From positions 1,674,001-1,738,000 of the forward strand of contig CAWIWV010000001.1 in the NCBI GenBank assembly GCA_963839925.1: a stretch of DNA of 64,000 nt, given 5' to 3'. Both the position numbers and the translations under genes were made by a program. Source of the stretch: Bog-756 sp963839925. GTDB lineage: Bacteria > Actinomycetota > Acidimicrobiia > Acidimicrobiales > RAAP-2. Position 1 is the first letter of the stretch. Each line of letters opens with the position of its first letter. Shown here in pieces: positions 27,091-36,349 of the stretch. Below the pieces are notes generated by a model. That model was not told where the DNA came from. It searched no databases and saw only the letters and a program-made list of their open reading frames with translations.

Positions 27091-27160
27091 GTCGCCCGAC
27101 CTCCTCGTCGAGAACCTTACCCTTCGACCCCAAGGACCACAGCCGGCGGGACCGGGATCG

Positions 27161-28243
27161 TCAGCGACCAAGATTGCTTCTGACCCTGACCAGCACCTCG
27201 TCGACCACCTCGGTCGTCGAGGCCTCGCCCCCCAGGTCCATGGTCCGCACCCCGTCTGCAGCGGCGCCCAAGGTTGCCTCCCGAATAGCCCGGGCGGCAA
27301 CGGCGACACTCCGATCACTTCGAGCCGCCGCGTGGTCGAGCACCGCCGCGCACGCGAGCAGCATCGCCATCGGGTTGGCGACGTTCTTTCCTGCGAGCGA
27401 CGGCGCAGTTCCGTGCGGTGCCTCAGCCATCGCAACCGTCGGACGCAGTTCGCTGTCCAGTGCGAGCAGGACCGACTCGGCTCCGGCGATCGAGCCGAAC
27501 ATTGCGATGACCAGATCGGACAAGCAGTCGCCGTCGCGATTCAGTGCCGGGATCACGAGCGCCTGGTTCGCCGCTTCGGTGAGCAGTCCCGCGTAGGCCG
27601 CGTCGATGAGGGTGGGGCGGTACTGCACCAAGGGATGACGGTTGGCGGCCTCGTCCATCTCTTCCTTCAACATGCCCTCGTAGAGCGTCGAGACCGTCCA
27701 CTTGGGCCCCCCGTAGACACACGCTCCCATGTCCGATGCGGTACGGAACGCGAACTCGGCGACCGCTCGGCAGGTGCGTCGATCGATGCGTTCGGTGCGG
27801 GTTGCAACTTCGTCCGGGCCACCTGCGATCCCGATCCTCTCTTCGGCTGCCCCGTACGCGTCGCCGACCGCCATCCGGACCACGACGATCGGATGGACGA
27901 CGAGTGCGAGCGGGGTAACCCCCGGAATCCGCCGTCCGGTCCGAACGATGACCGACCCGCCGACCCCTTCCCGCAGGATGCGGTTGGGGGATCCGACATC
28001 GCCGATCCCGGGAGGCGTGATGGTCGCGGCCTTCAACCCGAGTCCGGTCCCGAGCATCGCCTCAGCCGCTTGGCGGACCACCTCGTTGTCCGTTCGGCGG
28101 CGGTTGCCCAGCGAAAGGTCGAACCGCTGGAGCTCGATCGGAATGCCGAGGACGTCGACGTCCAGCACCCGCAGGGCCTGCTCGAGCAGCTCCTGCCCTG
28201 TCTCGTCTCCTTCGCAGACCACCAGTGCCGTCGGTTCGGACAT
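27161..28243 (-). CDS. Isocitrate/isopropylmalate dehydrogenase family enzyme
   Basis: A 360-residue beta-decarboxylating dehydrogenase. The N-terminal VVCEGDETGQELL, a Lys in YGGPKWTVSTLYEG, the metal-binding Asps in NRDGDCLSDLVIAMFG and the nucleotide loop EAPHGTAPSLAGKNVANPMA identify the fold; HGTAP is more isocitrate-dehydrogenase-like. It may oxidise isocitrate, isopropylmalate or another 2-hydroxyacid. It lies 70 nt upstream of the 2-oxoglutarate oxygenase on the same strand and could supply that co-substrate. ATG 28243 was chosen; ATG 28264 is possible. Confidence 0.85.
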   Translation of the reverse strand: MSEPTALVVCEGDETGQELLEQALRVLDVDVLGIPIELQRFDLSLGNRRRTDNEVVRQAAEAMLGTGLGLKAATITPPGIGDVGSPNRILREGVGGSVIVRTGRRIPGVTPLALVVHPIVVVRMAVGDAYGAAEERIGIAGGPDEVATRTERIDRRTCRAVAEFAFRTASDMGACVYGGPKWTVSTLYEGMLKEEMDEAANRHPLVQYRPTLIDAAYAGLLTEAANQALVIPALNRDGDCLSDLVIAMFGSIAGAESVLLALDSELRPTVAMAEAPHGTAPSLAGKNVANPMAMLLACAAVLDHAAARSDRSVAVAARAIREATLGAAADGVRTMDLGGEASTTEVVDEVLVRVRSNLGR

Positions 28244-28448
28244 ACCTCTGACGCTCGCGCACATCGGGGAGACGGCTCAATTCGCAGGAAAGAACGCGCA
28301 ATGCAGTACCGCTGCAACCCTCGGTGGGCTTCTGGCGCCTCGCTCGTCATCCCCCGGATGTCTCGGCATAGAGTCGCCGAAGGGGGCTCCTTTGGGCAGG
28401 ACAAAGGGGTGCGGCAACAACTGGCGAACACGACCCCCGAGGGTGACC

Positions 28449-28856
28449 ATGGATCCATTGCAACCAGATCGAGTCGGATCGGAACCCGTCGTCGACAACT
28501 GGGAAATCGAGATGTGGGCGATCCTCGCGCCACTCACGGCCGCGCTGAAGACCGCCCGCTGGACGACCACGCCCGAAGCCGGGCTTGCAACGGCGGACCA
28601 ACTCCGGGCCATCGCCCGGGATTCGACCGGATGGCTGTTGAACCACCACTGCCCTAGCCCGGACCTCGCGATCTCGTTTACCCGGCTCCTTCGATCATCG
28701 ATCGCACTCGCAAACGCGCTCGAAGAACCGACCCGGAATCCGCGTGCGGTCGACTGGCGGGTCATCACCCGTGAGGTCGGCGGATTCCAGAAGTCGATCG
28801 AGCGCTTCGTGACGACGATGAACGAGTGCGCTCGCCTGCAGTCAGACCCGACCTGA
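28449..28856 (+). CDS. Hypothetical protein
   Basis: A 135-residue open frame, MDPLQPDRVGSEPVVDNWEI..., that I do not recognise. It is predicted soluble, largely alpha-helical and rich in Arg, Thr and Trp. It occupies a region with no competing gene, between the dehydrogenase (divergent) and the secreted protein (convergent). No clear Shine-Dalgarno is visible before ATG 28449. It may be real but has only the open frame to support it. Confidence 0.45.
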   Translation: MDPLQPDRVGSEPVVDNWEIEMWAILAPLTAALKTARWTTTPEAGLATADQLRAIARDSTGWLLNHHCPSPDLAISFTRLLRSSIALANALEEPTRNPRAVDWRVITREVGGFQKSIERFVTTMNECARLQSDPT

Positions 28857-28884
28857 GCGGCCGGATCCGACCGGATCGAGTCCG

Positions 28885-29346
28885 CTAGATCTTGACCGAT
28901 CCCTTGTTCTTGGTGATGAGGGAGTGCGGCGCCGCGATCTCCTTGTAGACGCAGGCCGACCCCGAGAAGGTGCTTCCCACCAGCGCCCCGGCAGTGACCT
29001 TTCCTGTCCAACTCTCGAGGGTGTCCTTGGCGTACTTCGCGACATTCGGACACGATGCGTCGGAACCAGCCTTGTAGCTGGCCGTCACCGTCGAGGTCGA
29101 ACCGTCCTTCCACTTGATGCTCTTCTTCGCTACGTTGAGCGTGCCACTCGCACCCGTCTTGCTCGCGCCGGTCCCGGTGCACCCGCTGAAACTCTCGCTG
29201 GTAATGCTGCCGGACATAGTGGTGCAGGTCACCGAGAGCGTCGCCGCCCCGGCAACTCCCTCGGACACGGTGGACAGCGTTGCCACGGTCGCCGTGCCGG
29301 CGAACCCGACGCAGAGCAACAGCCGGACGGAACGTTGAAGTCGCAC
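28885..29346 (-). CDS. Small secreted protein of unknown function
   Basis: A 153-residue exported protein. A basic start and hydrophobic core (RLLLCVGFAGTATVATL) followed by VAGAA form a signal peptide; the mature part is Thr/Ser/Gly/Lys-rich with several Cys (VTCTTMSG, SGCTGTG, ASCPNV, SACVYKE) that could form disulfides. The GTG start has AGGGGGAAG upstream. It resembles beta-sandwich secreted proteins of actinobacteria; no function can be assigned. Confidence 0.75.
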   Translation of the reverse strand: MRLQRSVRLLLCVGFAGTATVATLSTVSEGVAGAATLSVTCTTMSGSITSESFSGCTGTGASKTGASGTLNVAKKSIKWKDGSTSTVTASYKAGSDASCPNVAKYAKDTLESWTGKVTAGALVGSTFSGSACVYKEIAAPHSLITKNKGSVKI

Positions 29347-29413
29347 GATCTTCCCCCTGTGAGCCTGGCGGAGCAGTCCTGCCCCGCTCCTTGCTTGGAT
29401 CCCTTGCTTAATA

Positions 29414-29424
29414 TATATAGATGT
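29414..29424 (+). promoter_or_regulatory. AT-rich TAGATG element upstream of the thioesterase-ligase operon
   Basis: The sequence TATATAGATGT lies in a strikingly AT-rich 40-bp island between the divergent genes at 29346 and 29487. It shares TAGATG (29418-29423) with five other intergenic sites in the catabolic island (35059, 47587, 51320, 54394, 60589). It is a candidate operator or promoter element; this is inference. Confidence 0.35.
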
Positions 29425-29486
29425 ATCTTGATATGCAATCCTCTGTTTGCCAAATTGTCAGTACCTTGCAAGAGAGGACGGAGCGC

Positions 29487-30152
29487 GTGACGGAAGGCGA
29501 CCCACCCCCACCCATCGGGACATGGGTCTTCGGCGACGAGCCCCTCCCCCAGACCGCCACCCTGGCGCCGATGCTGCGGCGCCTGATCGGAACCCTCCTG
29601 TCGCTCGAGGTCGAGGACGATGTCGTGGCGCAGCTGATCGAGTATCTGGCCGCCACCGAGCAGGCCTTGGCCGGTCGCGCACCACTCGACCCGAAACCGA
29701 GGGTGGGCCCCGAGGCCGAGCTCCATCAGCGCGTCTACCTCGATCACGGACGGGACGTCGGGCGCTTCAACCCCTGCGTCCCGGAGTACCAGATCCAGGT
29801 GGAACGGGAACGGGCCTCGGGGACGGTCTCCTTCCCACTCGCCTACGAGGGACCCCCGGGGTGTGTCCACGGCGGCTTCCTCGCGCTGTTCTTCGACTGC
29901 GTCATCCAGCATCACAATTGCGAATTCGGAGTCGCCGGCAAGACCATTTCGATCAGCGTCGACTACCGCCGTCCGACCCCCATCTTGCAACCCCTGCAGT
30001 TCTCCATCGAACGCAACTCGGACGACAGGCGCATCACGTCTGCGGCCGAGATCGAGCTGGACGGCACCGTCCTGTGCCGAGCGACCGTCGAGGCGGTGGC
30101 CGGCGATCGTTCCCGGCTCCCCGCAGTCCTGCCGCGCTCGGGCGAGCGATGA
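29487..30152 (+). CDS. Hotdog-fold acyl-CoA thioesterase (PaaI-like)
   Basis: A 221-residue protein whose C-terminal half is a hotdog domain: GCVHGGFLALFFDCVIQHH with the HGG motif on the central helix, and KTISISVDYRRPTPI on the strand. It probably hydrolyses or proof-reads a CoA thioester. GTG 29487 (GGAG five bases upstream) is preferred; an in-frame ATG at 29421 lies in the AT-rich promoter. Its end overlaps the ligase as ATGA, opening a four-gene coupled operon. Confidence 0.8.
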   Translation: MTEGDPPPPIGTWVFGDEPLPQTATLAPMLRRLIGTLLSLEVEDDVVAQLIEYLAATEQALAGRAPLDPKPRVGPEAELHQRVYLDHGRDVGRFNPCVPEYQIQVERERASGTVSFPLAYEGPPGCVHGGFLALFFDCVIQHHNCEFGVAGKTISISVDYRRPTPILQPLQFSIERNSDDRRITSAAEIELDGTVLCRATVEAVAGDRSRLPAVLPRSGER

Positions 30153-31768
30153 CCTCGGGTCCTCCTCTGCCGGGGACCGTCGGCGATCTCGTCGACATCC
30201 AAGGAGATCGCCGCGGGGACCACCCCTTTCTCGTCTGCGATGACCGAACCCTCACCTACACAGAGGCCGCCGAGCGTTCGAGGATCTTGGCTCGCGGCCT
30301 CATCGCCTCAGGCGTGGCCCACGGATCACGGCTCGGACTGCTCTACCCGAACGGTCCCGAGTTCGCCGTCGCCTCGTTTGCCGCTGCCCGGATCGGTGCT
30401 GTCGCGGTCCCGCTCAGCACCTTCTCGACGGCGCCGGAGCTGGCAGACCTGCTGGGACATGCGAGCATCGACATCCTGCTCGCCACTGCCAGATACCGAC
30501 GGCAGGACTATGTCGAGATTCTCTCCCGGGCGGTGCCGGAGCTCGACATCGGTGCGAGCCCCCCGCTCTTCTCGCCGACGGTGCCCGCGCTCCGCCTGGT
30601 GGCCTTCGACTCTCTTCCCGACGCTGGCCTCGATTTCGGGTGGACGGTTCGGTCGATGTCGGACGCCGGACGCTCGGTCGGATCCGATGTGCTGCGAGCC
30701 GGTCAGGATCAGGTGACACCGTCGGACGAGCTGGTGATCGTGCACACCTCCGGTTCGACCGCCGAGCCCAAAGGGGTCATCCACACTCACGGTTCGCTCC
30801 TCGACCACCTCCGCGTGCTCAACCAACTGCGGCGCTACCGGGCCGAGGACGTCCTCTTCTGCAACTCTCCGTTCTTCTGGATCGGTGGCTATGCGTACGC
30901 CCTGCTCGGCACCCTCGAAGCCGGCGGGACACTCGTCTGTTCCAACGCGACGGAACCGTCGGACGTTCTCGACGTGATGGAGCGGACCAGACCCACCATG
31001 GTCAACGGGTTCGCCCAGTCCGTCGCCCGGCTCGCCGACGATGCGTCTTTCCCCGGACGCGACCTTTCGTCCATCCAGCGGGGGAATCTGTATCCGATCA
31101 TGCCCGAACCCGTCCGTCCGGCGGACCCCGAACTCCGCCACAACATGCTCGGCATGACCGAGACGGGAAGTGTGTGCCTGGCAGTCGATGACGACTCCGA
31201 CCAGCCCGAGGGACGGAGGGGATCGTTCGGTCGGCCGGTGGCGGACCTCGAAGCCAAGATCGTCGACCCGGGATCCGGGTCCGACAGTGACGTGGGCGAC
31301 GTCGGAGAGCTCTGCTTCCGGGGACCGGCGCTGATGGTCGGCTACGTAGGGAAGGAACGACACGAGACCTTCGACCCCGACGGCTGGTATCGGACCGGAG
31401 ATCTCTTTCACGTCGACGAAGAGGGATACTTCTACTTCCACGGACGCAAGAGCGAGATGATCAAGACTTCCGGAGCCAACGTCTCCCCCCGTGAAGTCGA
31501 AGCAGCCATTCTCGACGAAACCGGCCTGGTCGCCCACGTGTTCGGGTTGGACCACCAGGCGAGTGGGCAACTGGTTGCGGCCGCGATCGTCGTGCCTTCG
31601 GCCGAGGTCGCACCGGATCCCGAACAGCTCACCTCATTGCTTCGGAACAGGCTGTCCGCGTACAAGGTGCCGAGGAAGATCCTGGCGATCGAAGAGACGG
31701 AGTTGCCGTTGCTGTCGAGTGGCAAACTCGACCGGAAGGCACTCCAGGGCAGATTCCGTGTCGACTGA
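30149..31768 (+). CDS. Acyl-CoA ligase (AMP-forming)
   Basis: A 539-residue ANL-superfamily enzyme activating a carboxylic acid via an acyl-AMP. Motifs: P-loop-like VHTSGSTAEPKGVIHTHG (about 200-220), NMLGMTETG, the A8 hinge YRTGDLF and the catalytic Lys near the end in SSGKLDRKAL. ATG 30149 overlaps the thioesterase stop and the 3' end overlaps the next ligase by 11 nt. The acid is unknown; clustering with crotonases points to beta-oxidation-like degradation. Confidence 0.92.
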   Translation: MTSGPPLPGTVGDLVDIQGDRRGDHPFLVCDDRTLTYTEAAERSRILARGLIASGVAHGSRLGLLYPNGPEFAVASFAAARIGAVAVPLSTFSTAPELADLLGHASIDILLATARYRRQDYVEILSRAVPELDIGASPPLFSPTVPALRLVAFDSLPDAGLDFGWTVRSMSDAGRSVGSDVLRAGQDQVTPSDELVIVHTSGSTAEPKGVIHTHGSLLDHLRVLNQLRRYRAEDVLFCNSPFFWIGGYAYALLGTLEAGGTLVCSNATEPSDVLDVMERTRPTMVNGFAQSVARLADDASFPGRDLSSIQRGNLYPIMPEPVRPADPELRHNMLGMTETGSVCLAVDDDSDQPEGRRGSFGRPVADLEAKIVDPGSGSDSDVGDVGELCFRGPALMVGYVGKERHETFDPDGWYRTGDLFHVDEEGYFYFHGRKSEMIKTSGANVSPREVEAAILDETGLVAHVFGLDHQASGQLVAAAIVVPSAEVAPDPEQLTSLLRNRLSAYKVPRKILAIEETELPLLSSGKLDRKALQGRFRVD

Positions 31769-33365
31769 CCCGCTCACGCTCCCGTCCCTGCTCCGTCACA
31801 ACAGCGAGACCTACGGCGACAAACCGGCGATCGTCGACGAATCGGAGTCCATCGGCCATGACGCGCTCGACCGGGCAAGCGCGAACCTGGCGGGCCGGCT
31901 GGTGCGGTCAGGGATCGGGCCCTCCTCCCGGGTTGGGCTGGTCATGGAGAACGGGATCGATTGGGTGATCACCGCCACCGCGGTCATGCGGATCGGGGCG
32001 GTGTTGGTGCCTCTCAGCACCCTCCTCAAACCTCCCGAGTTGCGCGGCCAGCTGCAGACGGCGCGAGTGACCGAGCTGATCGTCACCGAAGAATTCCGTG
32101 GCCGCACCTACCTCGACGAGCTCGAATCGATCGCCCCCGGCGTCGTCGATTCGACCCGGGCAGGTCGGAGACATGTCGCGCTCCCCAACCTGCGAGGTAT
32201 CTGGACGGCCAACGACCTTCCCAGCGACCGGGTGGATGCGGCGATGGTGACCACTCTCGAGGCAGCGGTGCGTCCCTCGAACGATCTGGTGATCCTCTTC
32301 ACCTCGGGGAGTCGGGGTACCCCGAAGGGCGTCATCCACACCCACGGCGGCGCGATCAGAGCCACGGCGAGCGGGCTCGGCAGCCGTTGCGTCAGTGCCG
32401 ACGAACGCCTCTACATCCCGATGCCGTTCTTCTGGACGGGTGGGTTCTCGGGAGGCCTGATGACCGTATTGGTCGCCGGCGCGACGCTGATCACCGAGGC
32501 GATCCCTGAGCCTGCCACCACGCTCGCGCTCCTCGAACGCGAGAAGGTCACACTCTTTCGCGGTTGGCCCGACCAGGCAGCTCGGCTGGCAGCAGATCCG
32601 ATGGCGGCCTCCACCGATCTGAGAAGCCTCGGCCCGGCGAGCCTCCCTGCCATGCTTCCCGCGGACAGACGGCCGAAGCAGAATCCGCGCGCCAACTTGT
32701 TCGGCATGACCGAGACTTTCGGTCCCTACTGCGGTGACCGGCTCGACACCGACCTGCCCCCCGGGAAGCACGGCAGTTGCGGCCGACCTTTCGTTGGGAT
32801 CGAGGTCCGGGTCGTCGATCCCGAATCAGGGAGCTCCTGCCCGCCAGGCGTCGACGGCGAGATCGCAGTCCGAGGCCCGCATGTGATGCGGGGCATCTGC
32901 GGCCGCTCGAGGAGCGCTACGTTCGACAAGGATGCTTACTACCGGACCGGGGACCTCGGGATGCTCGACGCAGACGGCTATCTCTGGTTTCGGGGCCGAA
33001 CCGACGACATGTTCAAGGTCAACGGGGCGACCGTCTACCCCTCGGAAGTGGAAGCGGCCCTCAGGGAGGTGCCCGGAGTCATCCTGGCGTGTGTCACCGA
33101 CGTCCCGGGGCCGGACGGTTCCCGGGTCGGGGCCTTGGTCGTGAGTGCGCTGAGTCCCGAGGCGCTCGAACGAGCCGTCGGAAACAACTTGAGCAGCTTC
33201 AAGATCCCGCGCCTCTGGTACGTGACCGAGCGGATGGACGAGGTTCCTCGGACGGCCAGCGACAAAGTCTCGAAGCCGGGCCTTCGAGCGCTCATCGAGA
33301 AAGAGGGCGTCCGGGTCGGCACGGGATCCGACGCCACACCGGCAGAGAGCAGAGACCGATCATGA
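31758..33365 (+). CDS. Acyl-CoA ligase (AMP-forming)
   Basis: A 535-residue ANL enzyme, distinct from but neighbouring the ligase before it. It has LFTSGSRGTPKGVIHTHG, NLFGMTETFGPY, YYRTGDLGML and a C-terminal Lys in TASDKVSKPGL. GTG 31758 lies within the end of the previous gene (11-nt overlap) and the stop overlaps the crotonase ATG as ATGA. Two successive ligases suggest two acid intermediates or activation at different stages. Confidence 0.9.
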   Translation: MSTDPLTLPSLLRHNSETYGDKPAIVDESESIGHDALDRASANLAGRLVRSGIGPSSRVGLVMENGIDWVITATAVMRIGAVLVPLSTLLKPPELRGQLQTARVTELIVTEEFRGRTYLDELESIAPGVVDSTRAGRRHVALPNLRGIWTANDLPSDRVDAAMVTTLEAAVRPSNDLVILFTSGSRGTPKGVIHTHGGAIRATASGLGSRCVSADERLYIPMPFFWTGGFSGGLMTVLVAGATLITEAIPEPATTLALLEREKVTLFRGWPDQAARLAADPMAASTDLRSLGPASLPAMLPADRRPKQNPRANLFGMTETFGPYCGDRLDTDLPPGKHGSCGRPFVGIEVRVVDPESGSSCPPGVDGEIAVRGPHVMRGICGRSRSATFDKDAYYRTGDLGMLDADGYLWFRGRTDDMFKVNGATVYPSEVEAALREVPGVILACVTDVPGPDGSRVGALVVSALSPEALERAVGNNLSSFKIPRLWYVTERMDEVPRTASDKVSKPGLRALIEKEGVRVGTGSDATPAESRDRS

Positions 33366-34165
33366 CCTACGAGACGATCCTCTACGAGGTGTCCGACCGG
33401 ATCGCCACCATCACCTTCAACCGTCCCGACCGCTACAACGCCATCAACCGTCTCATGGTCAAAGAGCTCGACGACGCCTACCGACGGGCCGAGGACGACG
33501 AGGAGGTCTGGACTCTGATCGTGACCGCCACCGGTCGAGCCTTCTGCTCGGGCGCCGACGTGGAGGGGATCCCTGAGGATGGCAGAGTTCCCCACGAGGG
33601 CACCTACCTCTCGAGTTACCAGGAGTGGGAGGCTCCGCAAGAGGCAACGCCCCCTTTCCGGAGCATGGCCAAGCCGATCGTGGTGGCGGTCAACGGCCTC
33701 TGCTGCGGAGCGGGCATGGACCTGGTCACCACCGGTGACATCACCATCGCCGCGGAGGACGCCACCTTTTTCGATCCGCACGTCAGCATCGGCCTCGTCT
33801 CGGGCAGAGAGATGGTCCGGGTGGCCCGGGCCCTGCCGATCAATGTGGCGATGCGGATGGCCCTCCTCGGCAAGCACGAACGCCTGAGTGCCCAACGCGC
33901 CTACGAGCTCGGATTCGTCACCGAGGTCGTACCGGGCGACCAGCTCGGGGCACGGGCGCGTGAGCTGGCGGAGACGGTGAATCGCAACGCCCCTCTGGCC
34001 GTCCGAGGCACCCGACTGGCCATCCGAAAGGGCCTCGGACTCCCGCTGCACGAAGCCGAGATTCTGGCGGAGGCGTTCAGGGAGCGGGTGCTCCACACCG
34101 AGGACGCACTCGAAGGGCCTCGAGCCTTTCTCGAGAAGCGACCGCCCCAGTGGCGAGGCCGCTGA
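33362..34165 (+). CDS. Enoyl-CoA hydratase/isomerase (crotonase) family
   Basis: A 267-residue crotonase. ITFNRPDRYNAINR is the N-terminal signature, the oxyanion-hole elements are AFCSGADVEG and NGLCCGAGMDL, and DATFFDPHVSIGLVSG occupies the active-site loop. The FFD(P/S)HV element recurs in the crotonases at 53494 and 55315, marking a paralogous subgroup. It is the last gene of the operon begun at 29487 and converges with the next crotonase. Confidence 0.9.
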   Translation: MTYETILYEVSDRIATITFNRPDRYNAINRLMVKELDDAYRRAEDDEEVWTLIVTATGRAFCSGADVEGIPEDGRVPHEGTYLSSYQEWEAPQEATPPFRSMAKPIVVAVNGLCCGAGMDLVTTGDITIAAEDATFFDPHVSIGLVSGREMVRVARALPINVAMRMALLGKHERLSAQRAYELGFVTEVVPGDQLGARARELAETVNRNAPLAVRGTRLAIRKGLGLPLHEAEILAEAFRERVLHTEDALEGPRAFLEKRPPQWRGR

Positions 34166-34175
34166 ACACTGCAGG

Positions 34176-34991
34176 CTAGGACTGGGCCGGTGCGGGCTTG
34201 GCCATCTCGTCCTTCATGTCGTCGAGCATCATCATGATCGGCAGACCGGTCTCACTCAGGGCATTGCCGTGGCCGGTCTGGTGGATGTCGAACACCGATT
34301 GGATCGCCGCGTAGAAGCCTTGGACGTCGAGTGTCTGATTGACCGCACGCTTGGCTTGACGAAGTGCGAAGGGGTGCTTGGTGGCGATCTCCGCAGCGAG
34401 CTCATGGGTGGCCTGCCGGAGTTCGTCGAGCGGGACGACCCGGTTGACCATGCCGATGCGCTCGGCCTCCTGCGCCGTCATCTTCCGGCCGGTGAACAGG
34501 AGCTCCTTCGCTTTGCGCGGCCCCATCTCCCAGGTATGGCCGTGGTACTCGACTCCCCCGATCCCCATGTTCACCACCGGATCGGAGAAGGTCGCGTTGT
34601 CGGCAGCGATGATCAGGTCGCAGGGCCAGCAGAGCAGTAGGCCACCGGAGATGCAGACTCCTTGCACGGCGGCGATCGACGGCTTGGGGATGTTCCGCCA
34701 CCGCAACGAGTAGTCGAGGAAGCGCCTGGCCTCCATCTCGTAGATGCTCGCCACCGTGTACTTGACCGGCTCGCCGTCGCCCACACCTTTGATGTCGTGG
34801 CCCGCCGAGAAATGCTTCCCGTTGGCCTGGAGCACGATGACCCTGACCTCGGGATCCTCTTCCGCCCGGCGCCAGGCCGCATCCAACTCGTCCAGCAGGT
34901 CGAAGTTCTGCGCGTTGGCGGCCTCCGGCCGATCGAGGGTGATCGTGGCGATCCGACCGCCGACCTCGTAGTCGATGTACGTGTCACTCAT
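34176..34991 (-). CDS. Enoyl-CoA hydratase/isomerase (crotonase) family
   Basis: A 271-residue crotonase with ITLDRPEAANAQNFDLLDEL, HFSAGHDIKG and GVCISGGLLLCWPCDL as oxyanion-hole segments and NMGIGGVEYHG at the active-site loop. GGGGAGC precedes ATG 34991. It is transcribed alone, divergent from the phosphotransferase at 35109; the shared upstream region contains a TAGATG element (minus strand). Confidence 0.9.
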   Translation of the reverse strand: MSDTYIDYEVGGRIATITLDRPEAANAQNFDLLDELDAAWRRAEEDPEVRVIVLQANGKHFSAGHDIKGVGDGEPVKYTVASIYEMEARRFLDYSLRWRNIPKPSIAAVQGVCISGGLLLCWPCDLIIAADNATFSDPVVNMGIGGVEYHGHTWEMGPRKAKELLFTGRKMTAQEAERIGMVNRVVPLDELRQATHELAAEIATKHPFALRQAKRAVNQTLDVQGFYAAIQSVFDIHQTGHGNALSETGLPIMMMLDDMKDEMAKPAPAQS

Positions 34992-35058
34992 CGGAGCTCC
35001 CCGTTCTGGTTGATGGGCCTCAGACTCGCCAGCGGAGCGTAGCAGTCCGTCTCTGAAA

Positions 35059-35064
35059 CATCTA
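35059..35064 (-). promoter_or_regulatory. TAGATG element between divergent crotonase and phosphotransferase genes
   Basis: On the minus strand the context is CCTTTAGATGTTTCAGAG, 67 bp upstream of the crotonase start at 34991 and 45 bp from the opposite start at 35109. The CCTTTAGATG core is also found upstream of the binding-protein gene at 51242. Confidence 0.35.
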
Positions 35065-35096
35065 AAGGATCTACTGCCCGGGAAGTCGGTCCGTTG

Positions 35097-35102
35097 TACG
35101 CT
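35097..35102 (+). promoter_or_regulatory. -10 element (TACGCT), leaderless type
   Basis: TACGCT is followed by exactly 6 nt and then ATG 35109, so the mRNA probably begins at the start codon. Confidence 0.45.
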
Positions 35103-35108
35103 TCCACG

Positions 35109-36197
35109 ATGCCCCGGGAAGCGCTTCCCTGGCGTCGTGACGTCGCCGCGATCACCCCACACCTGGCCAGATGGGTCACCGAACGGTTCGGGTCTCGGGC
35201 GACGCTCGGCCACTGTGCGATGCCGGACAACGGGATGGCCAACGAGACGGTCCTCTTCGACGTGGGACCGGATCGCTTCGTTGCCCGGCTGGCTCCGCAC
35301 AGCGAGGCCCCCTATCCGGTCTTTCCGGTCTTCGACCTGGCGCTGCAACGAGACTGCATGGAGCTGGTGCGCGCCCGCACCGAGGTTCCGGTGCCTGAGA
35401 TCGTGTCCTACGAGGAGGACCCGTCCTGGCTGGGGACTCCGTTTCTGGTCATGCGCCACATCGACGGCCAAGTACCGAGAGACACCCCTCCGTACGTCCT
35501 CGAGGGCTGGATGACTGCACTGTCGGCGACCGATCTGGCCCGGCTCGAGAAGAGCACGATCGCGGTGCTCGCCGAGATCCATTCAGTCCGCGACCCTGCC
35601 GATCTGGCGCTCTTCGGCGATCGGGCCGGCAGCCGGGCACCGCTCGAGCGCGAGCTCACCGCCCAGCGCGAGTACTACGAATGGGCTCGGGACGGGAGGC
35701 GGGTGCCCGCCGTCGAAGAAGCCCTCGCCGCTCTGGAGCGGAGCCTCCCTGACAACAATCGCTCGGTGCTGCTCTGGGGGGACAGCAGGATCGGCAACAT
35801 CATCTACCGGGAGTGTCGTCCGGTCGGCGTGCTCGACTGGGAGATGGCGACCACAGGGCCACCCGAAGTCGATGTCGCCTGGATGGTGTTCCTCCACCGA
35901 TTCATGCACGAGATGATCACCACCTTCATGCCGGACGCATTCTCGAGCTCCGGTCTGGTCGGGATGACCGAGCTGTTCGACAGAGACCGGGTCGTGAGGA
36001 GCTACGAGCGCCTTTCGGGTGAGCGGCTGGCGGACCTTGGTTGGTACGAAGCCTTTGCCGGCCTCCGTTTCGCGATCATCTTGATGCGGATGAGTCTCCG
36101 GGCCGCCGCGTTCGGCTCGATGCGGCCGGCGGAGGACCCCGATGCTCTGATCATGTTCGCACCGCTGCTTCGACGCCTGATCGCCGAGATCGCCTGA
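35109..36197 (+). CDS. Aminoglycoside phosphotransferase (APH)-family protein
   Basis: A 362-residue kinase-fold protein of the APH/ACAD11-like family often found among acyl-CoA catabolic genes. The catalytic loop is LLWGDSRIGN (Trp replacing the usual His, as I know from related actinobacterial members), with the metal-binding Asp in VLDWEMATTG. It more likely phosphorylates a hydroxylated acyl-CoA or acid intermediate than an antibiotic. The ATG is leaderless-type, with no ribosome-binding site needed. Confidence 0.85.
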   Translation: MPREALPWRRDVAAITPHLARWVTERFGSRATLGHCAMPDNGMANETVLFDVGPDRFVARLAPHSEAPYPVFPVFDLALQRDCMELVRARTEVPVPEIVSYEEDPSWLGTPFLVMRHIDGQVPRDTPPYVLEGWMTALSATDLARLEKSTIAVLAEIHSVRDPADLALFGDRAGSRAPLERELTAQREYYEWARDGRRVPAVEEALAALERSLPDNNRSVLLWGDSRIGNIIYRECRPVGVLDWEMATTGPPEVDVAWMVFLHRFMHEMITTFMPDAFSSSGLVGMTELFDRDRVVRSYERLSGERLADLGWYEAFAGLRFAIILMRMSLRAAAFGSMRPAEDPDALIMFAPLLRRLIAEIA

Positions 36198-36349
36198 CGG
36201 GGGACACGCCCCGGGTCCGACGCCGCCGCGAAGGCCGGCGGCTCTACGATTGCTCCGCCTGCATCCAAGCTCTGGCTGCCCTGTAACGGAGCCGGAGAGT
36301 TTTGGGACAGTAGCTCGGGCTTTCTGGCCTCGGAGAGGAGAATCACCTG

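Noticed and set aside
35109..36197. Antibiotic-resistance aminoglycoside phosphotransferase
   Set aside because: The sequence belongs to the APH-like group accompanying acyl-CoA genes, and the neighbourhood is catabolic, so resistance is not supported.
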